A stretch of 64,000 bases of DNA from Candidatus Deferrimicrobiaceae bacterium (GCA_036504035.1 DASXVV010000009.1:186001-250000), one strand, 5' to 3'. Numbered from the stretch's first letter, positions 45,041-54,106 are shown. Notes: generated from the sequence alone by a model not told the origin. Numbers and translations: made by a program.

Positions 45041-46342
45041 GGACACATAGGTAACACTTTAGTCCGGAGACATGGGTTACACATTGCTCCGGTCGCTCCG
45101 TGATTTCCGTCCTCGATCATCTTCGATCTTTGAGTCTCGTTCGTCAAGGCGTCCAAGACGTACCGGGCCGAAGTGGACCTCCCAGATTCCGTTGTCGATC
45201 TCTTCGAGTCCCACGTATTCTCCCCCCAGGACATGGCTGACGTTGACCCACTTTGAGCGCCAGCGGATGCCGCCGTTTTCGCTGACTAAGCGCACTTCGA
45301 AGTGGGGCGGGTATTCCAGTTGGGGGAGACGGTTCGGGAACGGCCGGTCCGATGGTTTGTAGAGCGAAGCCGGCAACTGCTGGCCTAGCGCCTCGTGGGG
45401 CCGTTCGTGGTTGTATGCCTGCCGGAACGCGTCGAACCGGATCTGCTGTGCCTGGTTGTCCGCGGCGGCAGGCCGAGCGGTCCCGGCTTTTAGTGTCCTG
45501 TGCATCCGCTCGTGTTGACCGTTCTGGTCCGGGCGTCCGAGCTCGATCAGCTCCGGGTAGATCCCGAGCCGGACCCACCAGACCGAGAGTTGCGACAGGC
45601 GGCCGATGGCGGTTGTGGCGAAGGGGTTTCCGTTATCGGTCCGGATGAAGCGGGGCAGGCCGTACTCGCGGAACAGCCGCTCGAAGACCGGCTGGGTGTT
45701 CTCGTGGGACGGCGACAGGAAGCCGCGGACGTCGAACAGGAATCGGGAGCAGCCGTCCGCGATGGTCAGCGGGTAGCAGTAGATCCCGTCGCCGGTCTTG
45801 AACTGGCCCTTGTAATCGGCGGTCCAGACGTCGTTGGGTTCCGTCATCGGCGTTGTAGGTCGGCCCGGGTGGCCCAGCTTGCGGCGCCTTCTGGGCGAGG
45901 TGACGAGGCCGCTCCGTTTGAGGATGTCGCAGATGGTCGAGCGCGGCGGCAGCGCCATCTCGGGGAACTTCCGCCCGAGGAGCCACAGGATCTTCTTGGC
46001 TCCCCAGTCCGGGTGATGCCCGCGGGCGTCCAGGATGCGCTCGACGGTTTCGGGCGGCGTCGAGCGCACGACGTGGTGGGGGCGGCGTGATCGGTCGACG
46101 ATCCCCTCGGGGCCGTGCTCGACGTACCGCTTGATCCACTTGTAGCCGGTCTTGCGGCTGATGCCGTACCGGCGGCACGATTCGGAGATCGGAATGGAGT
46201 CGTTGATGCAGTCGACAAGGAAGAGCATTTTCTGGTCCATGGGTGTGGTCTCGCTCCAAGGCATAGGGCACCTCCTGCGGCACCCTTTAGATTGCCGGGA
46301 GTGTTACCTATGTCTCCGGACTATTTTGTAACCCATGTGTCC
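45041..46342. mobile_element. IS481-type insertion sequence
   Basis: About 1.3 kb with one transposase gene. Ends are inverted repeats GGACACATAGGTAAC (left) and GGACACATGGGTTAC (right, read inward). A second, related inverted pair CCGGAGACATGGGTTACAC / CCGGAGACATAGGTAACAC lies about 25 bp further in at each side, giving nested ends. No clear target duplication is seen. It splits the region just before the first attC. Confidence 0.88.
45077..46264 (-). CDS. IS481-family transposase
   Basis: 395 aa, intact. N-terminal HTH (ISESCRRYGISRKTGYKWIKRYVEHG), a second HTH-like region, then the DDE integrase core with TADYKGQF (first Asp), FIRTDNGNPF (second Asp) and PDQNGQHERMHRTLK (Glu), and the C-terminal NHERPHEALGQ motif usual in IS481/IS3-like enzymes. 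The frame is whole and the inverted ends are present, so the copy may be active. Confidence 0.95.
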   Translation of the reverse strand: MPWSETTPMDQKMLFLVDCINDSIPISESCRRYGISRKTGYKWIKRYVEHGPEGIVDRSRRPHHVVRSTPPETVERILDARGHHPDWGAKKILWLLGRKFPEMALPPRSTICDILKRSGLVTSPRRRRKLGHPGRPTTPMTEPNDVWTADYKGQFKTGDGIYCYPLTIADGCSRFLFDVRGFLSPSHENTQPVFERLFREYGLPRFIRTDNGNPFATTAIGRLSQLSVWWVRLGIYPELIELGRPDQNGQHERMHRTLKAGTARPAAADNQAQQIRFDAFRQAYNHERPHEALGQQLPASLYKPSDRPFPNRLPQLEYPPHFEVRLVSENGGIRWRSKWVNVSHVLGGEYVGLEEIDNGIWEVHFGPVRLGRLDERDSKIEDDRGRKSRSDRSNV

Positions 46343-46360
46343 AGACCGTACCCGGTCGCA

Positions 46361-46462
46361 TTCTAACAAAGCGTTGAAGCTGACAGATCCTTCAGTCACG
46401 CTTTTATGTATTTCGCTGGCAAAAGCGCGCCTTCGGCCTGCAGCTTAACGCTAGCGTTAGGC
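46361..46462 (+). other. attC site 1 (cassette recombination site)
   Basis: R''-like TTCTAAC at the left, GTTAGGC (R') at 46,456-46,462, and complementary arms GCGTTGAAGCTGAC / GCAGCTTAACGC with a long central stem-loop. About 102 bp. The cassette it belonged to is cut off by the IS481 element 18 bp to its left. Very similar to attC sites 2 and 5. Confidence 0.88.
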
Positions 46463-46525
46463 TTGCAAACATAACATTAAATAATTTAATAATAATATAT
46501 ATATTTCCCATCAGTGGAGTTAAAT

Positions 46526-47095
46526 ATGAGAGTGGAAATTAAGCGAAAATTCCTCCACATACTTCTTACTTCATACCCATTATTCTATGCAAAATCGGAT
46601 AATTTTACGCGGTTGCATATCGAAATTACAATTGGGTTTATTATTGTTTGGTGCATGTCGGAATGGTTAAGGGTAAACTATAAATTAGTACACGCACCTA
46701 CTTACATATTGCTAAAGCACATGACTCGAAAGAAAGATGATGTTCTAACTTCCGGTTTTAAAACCCCAAACTGGTTGATCGGATATCTTATACCTAGTAT
46801 GCTATTTTCGCAAATACATATTATTAATGGCGTTTGCGTCCTATGTTTTGGAGATACTGCTGCGTCCCTTTTCGGTAAGATTGGGCAACGGAAAAGTTTA
46901 CAGGGGAGCATTTCTGGTTTCATTGTATCTTCAATATTTTGTTACATCTTTACAAATAGCATATTATTGGCCTTGGGCGCTTCATTTGTTGGTATGCTTA
47001 TTGAGTACATGACTTTAAATATAAAGGACAATTACGTTGTACCGTTAGGCGGAAGCATTGGAAGCTATATGATATCTCTCATAAAGGTGCAATGA
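46526..47095 (+). CDS. Membrane protein resembling dolichol/phytol kinase-type CTP-dependent enzymes (cassette 1, gene A)
   Basis: About 189 aa from ATG 46526 (GGAG 6 bases upstream). Five or six membrane helices. The segment CFGDTAASLFGKIGQRKSLQGSISGF matches the conserved GD-A-GK-KS-EGS signature of dolichol kinase, phytol kinase and phosphatidate cytidylyltransferase relatives. It could phosphorylate a lipid alcohol at the membrane. Very AT-rich, unlike the host. Its stop overlaps the next start in ATGA, so this cassette holds two coupled genes. Confidence 0.7.
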   Translation: MRVEIKRKFLHILLTSYPLFYAKSDNFTRLHIEITIGFIIVWCMSEWLRVNYKLVHAPTYILLKHMTRKKDDVLTSGFKTPNWLIGYLIPSMLFSQIHIINGVCVLCFGDTAASLFGKIGQRKSLQGSISGFIVSSIFCYIFTNSILLALGASFVGMLIEYMTLNIKDNYVVPLGGSIGSYMISLIKVQ

Positions 47096-48066
47096 TGATA
47101 GATAAAATTCCAGTATGCATCAGTTCGGTTTATGTCAAAGAAGAAAGTTTCAAATATTTAAGATCAATGGCGAAGGATATTATAGATAAACATCCATTTC
47201 TTATAGGAATTAGAAATCCTGAAGATGTTAAAACCCAAGAACAATTTGACAAGAATATAGGTGAATCGTTTGCTCTGATTCTAATATTAGGAAGCACTCA
47301 AAGTAAAGCTGTGACCAAGGAGATGCATCTAGCATTGGAAAGGGACATACCGGTAATCCCCCTTATCCAGACATCCTCCACAGGGAAAAAGATTAAACCA
47401 TCAAATGCAGTCAAAAAATTATTAGACCATGTAGATTGGAATTTCGAAAACACTAAGATATATTTTAGTGAACCAGATGATTTTAAAGAAATATTGGAGC
47501 AACAAATAAAATATAAAATTATTAATAGAATTAAATTAAATGCCAGTGTATACCCAAACCGGATTGATGTATATGACAGTATTATTGAGTCTCTTGACAT
47601 GTGTAGGAAAAGATGCGTAATTGCCCAAAAAACTCCAACCATATTTCTCGGCCCAAAGAATTATGACCCAAGAGACAAGAAACTATTTATAGCACAATAC
47701 AATTTATTAAAAAAAGTTAAAGAAGGCAAGCTGGGTCAGTTATTGATATTTTTTAATCACGCCCAAACAAGAGATGCGATTAATGACATTAAGACATACA
47801 AAGAAATTGAATTTGTTAAAAAAACCGTTTTGCCTTTACTATTATCAATTAAAAACAACATAGATCTACGAGTTACCAACGGGTCATTGTCGCCATTTAT
47901 TATTACGGATCATAATTTTATATATAAACTCGAATTGGGAATATCTTTTAGATATATGGTTTTGCCAACAGCAATACTAAATATAGATCAAATAAAAGAA
48001 GTTTGTGGGTTTTGCGAAACTATGGGGGATAGCCTGTCTATGGATTCACTTCTAAGTCTATATTAA
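47092..48066 (+). CDS. Protein with TIR/DUF4062-like N-terminal domain (cassette 1, gene B)
   Basis: 324 aa, coupled to the kinase-like gene by a 4-base overlap. Residues 1-110 show a Rossmann-like pattern, ICISSVY-like start (VCISSVYVKEESFKYLRS), then FALILILGSTQS, KEMHLALERDIPVIPLIQ, as in TIR/DUF4062 sensor-effector domains, with Glu before the LALERDIPVIPL strand as a possible catalytic residue. The C-terminal 200 residues are unrecognised. AT-rich. A signalling or NAD-active role is inference; the two-gene cassette could be a small defence or modification module. Confidence 0.65.
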   Translation: MMIDKIPVCISSVYVKEESFKYLRSMAKDIIDKHPFLIGIRNPEDVKTQEQFDKNIGESFALILILGSTQSKAVTKEMHLALERDIPVIPLIQTSSTGKKIKPSNAVKKLLDHVDWNFENTKIYFSEPDDFKEILEQQIKYKIINRIKLNASVYPNRIDVYDSIIESLDMCRKRCVIAQKTPTIFLGPKNYDPRDKKLFIAQYNLLKKVKEGKLGQLLIFFNHAQTRDAINDIKTYKEIEFVKKTVLPLLLSIKNNIDLRVTNGSLSPFIITDHNFIYKLELGISFRYMVLPTAILNIDQIKEVCGFCETMGDSLSMDSLLSLY

Positions 48067-48173
48067 TTATAACAATACAATAATATTATTTATTAGATCC
48101 ATGTTATTGCTGTTATGCGTATGTATGTTTAGATATCAATATGCAGAACTATGTGAGGGGCTATGTGTTTGAA

Positions 48174-48265
48174 GCCTAACAAAGCATTGAAGCTGGCGGT
48201 TCCTTCAGTCACGATTTTATTATTCTTGGCAAAAGCGCGCCTTCGGACCGCAGCTAGCGTTATGC
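48174..48265 (+). other. attC site 2
   Basis: R'' GCCTAAC at 48,174 and R' GTTATGC at 48,259-48,265, with arms CATTGAAGCTG / CCGCAGCTAGCG and the same central sequence (AAAAGCGCGCCTTCGG) as sites 1 and 5. About 92 bp. Closes cassette 1. 48,067-48,173 holds only AT-rich tail. Confidence 0.9.
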
Positions 48266-48412
48266 GGCCCGGAGAGGGCATCACCACATGCCGCCGATAG
48301 AGAAGCTTAAAAGAAGACGTGCATTTTTTGAGATGCGGACGGCTTTGATAAGGGTGATACTACATCCATGCACAACACGCCCAAAGTAGATGCTGATGGT
48401 GAGTGAATAACT

Positions 48413-50185
48413 ATGAATCAAGACTGGATTCTCCAAAGAAAAGAGACTCGCCGAATCTTCGCCAATGCCACATGGGTTCCATTGCGAGCGTCTTTTAACG
48501 ACGAACAAAGTCAAGTTGGTGTTACTGAGATAGGTTATGTCAACGAATTCTTTGGCTGCGGATCAGTCGCATTCCCGCCAGAACAACGAGAAGTCGCAGA
48601 GCGCCTAGGCTGGAGTGATATTGGCATCGGCCACAGTGCGCAACCATATGCTTACAAAGATGGTCACTATTCATCTATTGATCAGTACCAATACAACGAC
48701 AAAGAAGCAATCGGCGTTGAGTTTGTTTTCGAACACCATCAGCCGGTAGTCGGCGGTATGCTGTGGATATTGAACCCTGACCTGGTTGTCGCTCTACATC
48801 TCATAAAAGAGGGAAACAACTGGGTAAGGCCAGAAGATAATTTCGTTGTCGTGGCTCGTGATGTTCTTGATGATAAAGGAAATAATCGCCTAATCGAGAT
48901 CAAGCGAGAATTTCTCATCGACTATTTGGCGGCAAGGAACCTTTCACTTCGCCTCTCATATTACCGCCAAAGAGTAGAAAATGTTGCCGCGCTTGAAGGC
49001 AGCGAATACGCAAGTCTAGAGAATAGACAAGAACAACGAGACGGTGGGCGATTTGAACTCCTAATTCGCAGTTTAAAGAATGTTTATGGCGGAAGCTGGG
49101 CTTCATTCCGAGTGTGGAGAACTGATGTTGATGCGGATGAAGATGCCCCAGTGATGGGGCCGGAAAGTGATGACAACACTGCATTTGAAAGCTCAAAAGG
49201 GCATCGCAGTGGTTACCAAGGTGTGCGGGTAGAGGGTGAGTTTTGGCGAGACGAATGGATCGATCATCAAGGGCATAGCGTGCGTGTTCGAGGAGATGCG
49301 GATCAAACTCTACCTCAATTCATCGGGGAGACGGACGGGACGCGAATGGCATCTGTCGAATTAGACGATGAAGGCATTGGTCGATGGCTTTGGTTCCGGT
49401 CTAGCGTAGTTAGCGATCTTCTCGGTCATCGTGGTTTTTCTCTTGAGTGGTATACGGCGGAAACTGGGGGTATTCGCTCCACGTCTGGGTATGTGACGCA
49501 CTTTGGCATCAACTCCTCGGATTTGATTACGGTATACGCCTATGATGTTGCCCGCCTTGCCGCGTGGGAGCAGCACATTTGGGCTGCTCATAACGTTGTC
49601 CCAGATGGGAAAGTGCCAAATGAGTTGCTAGCAGCACAGGTAAGAACTCAGCCAGCATCTACACATGCTGTTGAAGACTTACTATTCAAAAGTATGCGGA
49701 TGCTAGAGGCTGGTTTTCGTCAAAAGCTCAGCATTTCTCTGTTCACTCACGACATAGATGATGCGGCAGTTATTCAACAGGTGTCCCGCTTCGCGAGCAA
49801 GGATCAAGCCTCATTACTGATGTTGGCGAAAGAGCTTGTTCGTGTGTTCTCGGATCGGCTGAATGTTCGGGAGCTTCGCAAGCTTTCAACCCATGCAGAG
49901 AAAGAAAAGCTTGGTTCAAACAAGCTTCTTCAGGATGTATTGACCCAGAAGGTTGGGGCTGATAAAGCCCGCCACATCCTTGGCGCGGTCGCTGGCGCAT
50001 ATGACATGCGAGTAGGGGATGCACATCCGACCGGTTCAAAAATTGGAGATGCCATAAAACTTGCTGGAATTGACGAGAGCAACTCGTTCTTGAGACAGGG
50101 TGAACAACTCATTTGCAACTTCGGACGATCAGTTTGGTGGATAGGCAAATTGCTTTTTGGGCAACCGGAAAGTCAAAGAAGCTAG
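48413..50185 (+). CDS. Large cassette protein with HEPN-like C-terminal motif (cassette 2)
   Basis: 590 aa, unusually large for a cassette gene. Middle part is beta-rich (FEHHQPVVGGMLWILNPDLVVALHL; SLEWYTAETGGIRSTSGYVTHFGIN). Near the end, AGAYDMRVGDAHP contains Arg-x4-His within a helical region, the pattern of HEPN ribonuclease-type domains, preceded by long helices (FASKDQASLLMLAKELVRVF). No named family recognised. Closer to average GC than the neighbouring cassettes. A role in phage defence is possible but not shown. Confidence 0.75.
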   Translation: MNQDWILQRKETRRIFANATWVPLRASFNDEQSQVGVTEIGYVNEFFGCGSVAFPPEQREVAERLGWSDIGIGHSAQPYAYKDGHYSSIDQYQYNDKEAIGVEFVFEHHQPVVGGMLWILNPDLVVALHLIKEGNNWVRPEDNFVVVARDVLDDKGNNRLIEIKREFLIDYLAARNLSLRLSYYRQRVENVAALEGSEYASLENRQEQRDGGRFELLIRSLKNVYGGSWASFRVWRTDVDADEDAPVMGPESDDNTAFESSKGHRSGYQGVRVEGEFWRDEWIDHQGHSVRVRGDADQTLPQFIGETDGTRMASVELDDEGIGRWLWFRSSVVSDLLGHRGFSLEWYTAETGGIRSTSGYVTHFGINSSDLITVYAYDVARLAAWEQHIWAAHNVVPDGKVPNELLAAQVRTQPASTHAVEDLLFKSMRMLEAGFRQKLSISLFTHDIDDAAVIQQVSRFASKDQASLLMLAKELVRVFSDRLNVRELRKLSTHAEKEKLGSNKLLQDVLTQKVGADKARHILGAVAGAYDMRVGDAHPTGSKIGDAIKLAGIDESNSFLRQGEQLICNFGRSVWWIGKLLFGQPESQRS

Positions 50186-50195
50186 TCAACATTCC

Positions 50196-50267
50196 GAATA
50201 ACAAGGCGCTGCACCGGACGGCAATTCAGCTTCGCTCCATTGCCGCCGGTTAGCTTGGTCGTTATGT
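50196..50267 (+). other. attC site 3
   Basis: GAATAAC at 50,196 and GTTATGT at 50,261-50,267, with inner complementary arms CCGGACGGCAAT / ATTGCCGCCGG around a short loop. About 72 bp; sequence unlike sites 1, 2 and 5, so this cassette comes from another integron pool. The gene stop lies 11 bp before it. Confidence 0.85.
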
Positions 50268-50293
50268 AGACTAAACAACAAAGGAATAATTAC

Positions 50294-51373
50294 ATGAAGG
50301 ATATAAAAGAAAAAATCCAGTATATTTATCATAATATAGACGGAATTTATTACTTTTTAGCAAACACAGGCATCAATGATCATTCAAAACGATGTGTATT
50401 AAGAAGATTTTTTATCTTAGTTGATTCATATTTTGAAATGATAGGTTACTTAAAAAATAACCTATTTAAATATAGGACTATAAACATAACAATAAAGAAA
50501 TCTATTGAAGATAAAATTGCTTCTATAAAAAAAGAATGGGATAAGAATTACGAAATTATAAGGAACAAGTATTCAGCTCATCATCAAGAAGTGGATGATT
50601 TAATTCTACTTGAGTGGTGGAATGAAATAGATTACTCAACTATTACATATTTTTATAAAGAAATGAATGAAATAAGAGCAATTATTACACAGCATGCTAA
50701 TGTTTTGACTCTCACGCCTACTGATTATTTTGAAATAGACTTTTCAGATACCTGTTTGAAGGAGAGGGATGAAGGTGTTTATTATTTGGCACATGATAGA
50801 TTGGCCATTTCAAAGAAAAACACTGTTGGAATTATAAGTGGCAACGAATTTCAAAGAAAGTGCATGCTTATTCTTTCAATCGTCGATTTTATTTTTATCA
50901 ATTGCTCATTAACCAGGAAAACGGAAAACTATACAACTCATTACAATAAGATCCTATTTGACTCAGCCTGGTTACTGTTATGTTGTGACACATATTCTTT
51001 AATTGAAAATATGTATGAGGATAGTGATTATGGATCTTCTTTGCTGTCTTTAAGTCCACCTGATTGGAAAGGAAAGTTAATTATTGAAGATGGCAGCTCA
51101 AATCGGGATAAACCATTTGAAGAAAATCTGAAAATTTTAAGAAATAATTTCGCAGCACATATAGACACAAAAAAGGAATTCACTTTATTAGTTGAATTAT
51201 TTGATGATTTTGATCTTAAACGCATCCATGAGAATTGCATTTTAAATATGCAGATTTTTCAACGTGCTTGCATTTCAGATATTCGTACAAAAATGTTTGC
51301 ATTTCGTGATCAAAGACTATCAACCGATATTTTGGGTATTTCTTTTAGTGGACACAAAACAATTGATAAATGA
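50294..51373 (+). CDS. Protein with two HEPN-like R-x5-H motifs (cassette 3)
   Basis: 359 aa, strongly AT-rich, with AAGGA before ATG 50294. All-helical. IRNKYSAHH (about residue 95) and LRNNFAAHI (about 290) lie in equivalent helical settings, which suggests two tandem HEPN-like domains; HEPN proteins are often metal-independent RNases in defence and toxin systems, with Arg-x4-6-His as active site. I do not recognise the full family. Sits 27 bp after attC site 3, the normal cassette layout. Confidence 0.75.
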   Translation: MKDIKEKIQYIYHNIDGIYYFLANTGINDHSKRCVLRRFFILVDSYFEMIGYLKNNLFKYRTINITIKKSIEDKIASIKKEWDKNYEIIRNKYSAHHQEVDDLILLEWWNEIDYSTITYFYKEMNEIRAIITQHANVLTLTPTDYFEIDFSDTCLKERDEGVYYLAHDRLAISKKNTVGIISGNEFQRKCMLILSIVDFIFINCSLTRKTENYTTHYNKILFDSAWLLLCCDTYSLIENMYEDSDYGSSLLSLSPPDWKGKLIIEDGSSNRDKPFEENLKILRNNFAAHIDTKKEFTLLVELFDDFDLKRIHENCILNMQIFQRACISDIRTKMFAFRDQRLSTDILGISFSGHKTIDK

Positions 51374-51397
51374 GTTCTTTGTTCAAATAAAGTCATC

Positions 51398-51456
51398 ACA
51401 TAACAAGGATAATATAGCCGACGCAAAAATCAGCCGGCTGATTAGCGGCGTTAGGC
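51398..51456 (+). other. attC site 4
   Basis: ACATAAC at 51,398 and GTTAGGC at 51,450-51,456, with arms ATAGCCGAC / ... CAGCCGGCTGATTAGCGGC folding into a short hairpin. About 59 bp, the shortest of the array and of a different sequence type. Confidence 0.8.
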
Positions 51457-51512
51457 TTGTTTTGTTGATTGTGTAAAACAGATAAAAGCTTTGGATGCCA
51501 AAGGGGGAGTAA

Positions 51513-52274
51513 ATGTTGGAATACGTTTTTAGTAATATAGAGTACTATCTGCCGGTGTTTATTCCTATATTTTTAACCGTGTTAAGTGTGCTTTCAGGCA
51601 TATTGACAGGGAGAATAGAGAAGAATTTTGCTAGTGTTTTAAAGATACACAATGATATCGTATTGGGTCTATTCAGTTTTATTATATGGGCACTCGTATC
51701 ATATCAGCAAACAGGGCTAATAAAATTAAATAAAGATTTTTCTATAAGCTTTATAAGGGTTATCGTACTGCTATTTATTAATTTCATTGCAGTTATCATA
51801 GGGCTAATATTGGTCAATCACAAATGGCATAGCAACAAAAATGCACCAAATGATTTGGAACATCAAGAACACATAGGGCAACCAATTATACATAAAAGCA
51901 CTAAAAGCATTAAAAAGGAAAACTTTTTTAATGGGGCTTTTTTGTTGTTTACAATATTTCTTGTATTCCTTCCATTATTCATAAAAGTCAAGACTGTTGA
52001 ACCCAAAGAGAATAGAAGTAAAATTGATTTCCGTGTTGCAATTCCATATTACGACGAATCAATCGCGCAACAAGTCGGGTTGGCGAGATGGGGTAGTAGG
52101 TCTCTTTGCGAATTATATGACATTAAAGCTAACGATAAAAAAGACGCCATTACCCAGGCTTTGCAAGAATTTGATAGGGCAGGGAGAAATCAACAGGCGT
52201 ATAGACATAAAAATACATCAAGCCAAATTGTAAATATAAAAAACGATTATATATTATGTGTTCCGGAAGAATAG
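51513..52274 (+). CDS. Membrane protein of unknown function (cassette 4)
   Basis: 253 aa, GGGGGAG just before ATG 51513. Helices at about 13-30, 47-65, 75-98 and 145-162 (for example FNGAFLLFTIFLVFLPLFIKV), then a soluble C-terminal domain of about 85 residues. No known family. AT-rich. Its stop codon runs into attC site 5, as usual in cassettes. Confidence 0.75.
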   Translation: MLEYVFSNIEYYLPVFIPIFLTVLSVLSGILTGRIEKNFASVLKIHNDIVLGLFSFIIWALVSYQQTGLIKLNKDFSISFIRVIVLLFINFIAVIIGLILVNHKWHSNKNAPNDLEHQEHIGQPIIHKSTKSIKKENFFNGAFLLFTIFLVFLPLFIKVKTVEPKENRSKIDFRVAIPYYDESIAQQVGLARWGSRSLCELYDIKANDKKDAITQALQEFDRAGRNQQAYRHKNTSSQIVNIKNDYILCVPEE

Positions 52275-52376
52275 CCTAACAAATCGTTTAAGCTGACAGA
52301 TTCTCCAGACACGCTTTTATGCTTTTTCGCTGACAAAAGCGCGCCTTCGGCCTGCAGCTTAACGCTGGCGTTAAGC
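52274..52376 (+). other. attC site 5 (end of the cassette array)
   Basis: GCCTAAC at 52,274 and GTTAAGC at 52,370-52,376; arms ATCGTTTAAGCTGACAG / CTGCAGCTTAACGCTGGCG with a long central loop. About 103 bp and nearly the same as site 1, so the array starts and ends with attC of one integron lineage. Confidence 0.9.
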
Positions 52377-52454
52377 GAATTCAATGTGGAGTTTAATTCT
52401 ATGGTTCGAGTTACATTTTATCATCCGCCCGTGACTAAACGAGTGCCTTTCCCG

Positions 52455-52751
52455 CTAGACGCTTAAGAACTTTACCGCTGCCTTCGCCACTTGAGCAACA
52501 CCTGCCCCACAAGATTCTAGCCGCGTTTGCAAACTGGCAAGATCCATGTTTTTAGCGTTGGCCTCTTCGATCACGGCAATGAACTGGTCATACGAAGCTT
52601 GGTCTGTGATCTTCGGACGTAACGCTTCGAGATCGGTTTTTGTCGCTTTATTGAGAGACTCGTACTCCTCCGCGAGCAGGGCGTCTGTCCTCTGCGCGGA
52701 TTCCTGCGATTTCTGCCTGAGCTTCGCCTTCAGATCGTCCTTGCCGCTCAC
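52455..52751 (-). CDS. Small helical hypothetical protein
   Basis: 98 aa from GTG 52751, which overlaps the lipoprotein stop in GTGA. Mostly charged helix (DDLKAKLRQKSQESAQRTDALLAEEYESL), no membrane segment. Unrecognised; coupled to the lipoprotein gene and probably its partner. Confidence 0.65.
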   Translation of the reverse strand: MSGKDDLKAKLRQKSQESAQRTDALLAEEYESLNKATKTDLEALRPKITDQASYDQFIAVIEEANAKNMDLASLQTRLESCGAGVAQVAKAAVKFLSV

Positions 52752-53419
52752 TGTCCGGTTCCTCCCTTGGTTTTTTCGAGCAACTCTTTCTTCTTATTGC
52801 TCAAATCGTTGACCTTGCTCTTCACCCCTTCCAGCTTGGTAAGGGCCGTTTCCGCTTTCCTTGATGCGTCGATCAGCTTCTGGTTTACCTCGTCTCTAAG
52901 ATCCGCTAGCTTGAGGGATTTTAGCGTTTCGTCCTGCACCTCCTGAACCTTCCGGATGCTATTGAGGTGAGCGGTGATCGTCGCATTGGCGCGGATCAGA
53001 CGGGCAAAGGCATCATCAACACTGGCCTGCAACGCCCTCTCGTCTTGCTCGATGGGCGTCAGCAATTCCTTCTTCTTTTTTTCGATATCTTCTATTGCGA
53101 CCTCGGCCCAAGTGCTTACACCCTCGAACGCCTTCAGCGGATCGGGATCCTTGGCCATGGCCACAAGATCCCCGCTCTTTATGAAGTCGCCGAGGTAGGC
53201 CGGGGTCCAGCGAGTGTCGATGTAGGTCGTCGTCTGTGTTCTGAGGCTATCGAAATGCTCACGGATCAGTGCCTTGTATGAGACGTGTACGGCTTCGATG
53301 TCTTGGCCGACCGTGTAGGAAAGCTGGACGACTTCTTTCGGGACGGTTGCACAGCCCGCGATCGAGAGAGGGAACAGAAAGACCATAAGGATCGACAACT
53401 GCTTCACTGTGATTTTCAT
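52748..53419 (-). CDS. Putative lipoprotein with long coiled coils
   Basis: 223 aa. Signal peptide ILMVFLFPLSIAGC gives a lipobox LSIAGC with Cys near residue 23. The rest is nearly all helix with Lys/Glu heptads (EKKKKELLTPIEQDERALQASVDDAFARLI; LEGVKSKVNDLSNKKKELLEK). Likely anchored in a membrane and facing the periplasm. Family unknown. First gene of a two-gene unit with the 98-aa protein. Confidence 0.75.
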   Translation of the reverse strand: MKITVKQLSILMVFLFPLSIAGCATVPKEVVQLSYTVGQDIEAVHVSYKALIREHFDSLRTQTTTYIDTRWTPAYLGDFIKSGDLVAMAKDPDPLKAFEGVSTWAEVAIEDIEKKKKELLTPIEQDERALQASVDDAFARLIRANATITAHLNSIRKVQEVQDETLKSLKLADLRDEVNQKLIDASRKAETALTKLEGVKSKVNDLSNKKKELLEKTKGGTGQ

Positions 53420-53650
53420 AAGCGAGATCTCCGTTGGAATTTCTTCCCCTCGGGTTTAGGGAACGGGTCATGTTGGGACGCAGATAAACGCATATTACTC
53501 TTTTCCGCAATGATCGCCATTTCAACCGCACATTCATCCTTCAGTGAGCACCAACCAACGCCCTAAAGGTGTTTTTTTCCGGAAGTGGCTACGGCGAATT
53601 TTGGCGGCGCCAGGCGTTCCACTTCTTGGGGCTATCCTACCCCTTCACCG

Positions 53651-54106
53651 TTAGGCCACCAGCGGAATACTCCGCTTGTCGATGAGCCCGTCCAAAACCA
53701 AATGGGAAATATAGGCCGTGACCATGCCAGCGGGAATTCCCGCCAAAACTCGAAAGATCACCTCGGCGAGAAAATGGAAAAACTGCACAATGGGATTCAA
53801 GGAAGGATTTTCTCTTGCGGCCCGGTGATACTCGGCGTGCTCCCGGCACCATTGTTCCCATGAGTCGATAACAGGAAAGGAGTTGCCAAGAAGTCCGATC
53901 ATTCCAACGCTATGGAAAGCACTTCGATGGCGGGATGAAGTTGCCGGTTCGAAAATGTCAGGCAGTTTCCCGCCCACGTAACCGCCCAATCCGCCGCCGA
54001 AGGCCTCCGCGAGTTGCATGCTCGGTCGTTGATCTCGTGAGCGATAAATTCCAGTTATGGTCCCGGTCACAACCGCGACCGGGGTGTGAATTATTGTGCT
54101 AGGCAT
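53651..54106 (-). CDS. Small membrane protein resembling YdjM/DUF457-type metal-dependent hydrolases
   Basis: About 151 aa from ATG 54106 (AGGAG 8 bases upstream). Starts MPSTIIHTPVAVVTG; KLPDIFEPATSSRHRSAFHSVG and AYISHLVLDGLIDKRSIPLV carry the spaced Asp/His residues (LPDI ... H-R-S-x-x-H ... SHLVLD) typical of YdjM-like inner membrane proteins, with hydrophobic helices between. The reaction of this family is poorly known. Co-directional with the next small genes. Confidence 0.65.
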   Translation of the reverse strand: MPSTIIHTPVAVVTGTITGIYRSRDQRPSMQLAEAFGGGLGGYVGGKLPDIFEPATSSRHRSAFHSVGMIGLLGNSFPVIDSWEQWCREHAEYHRAARENPSLNPIVQFFHFLAEVIFRVLAGIPAGMVTAYISHLVLDGLIDKRSIPLVA

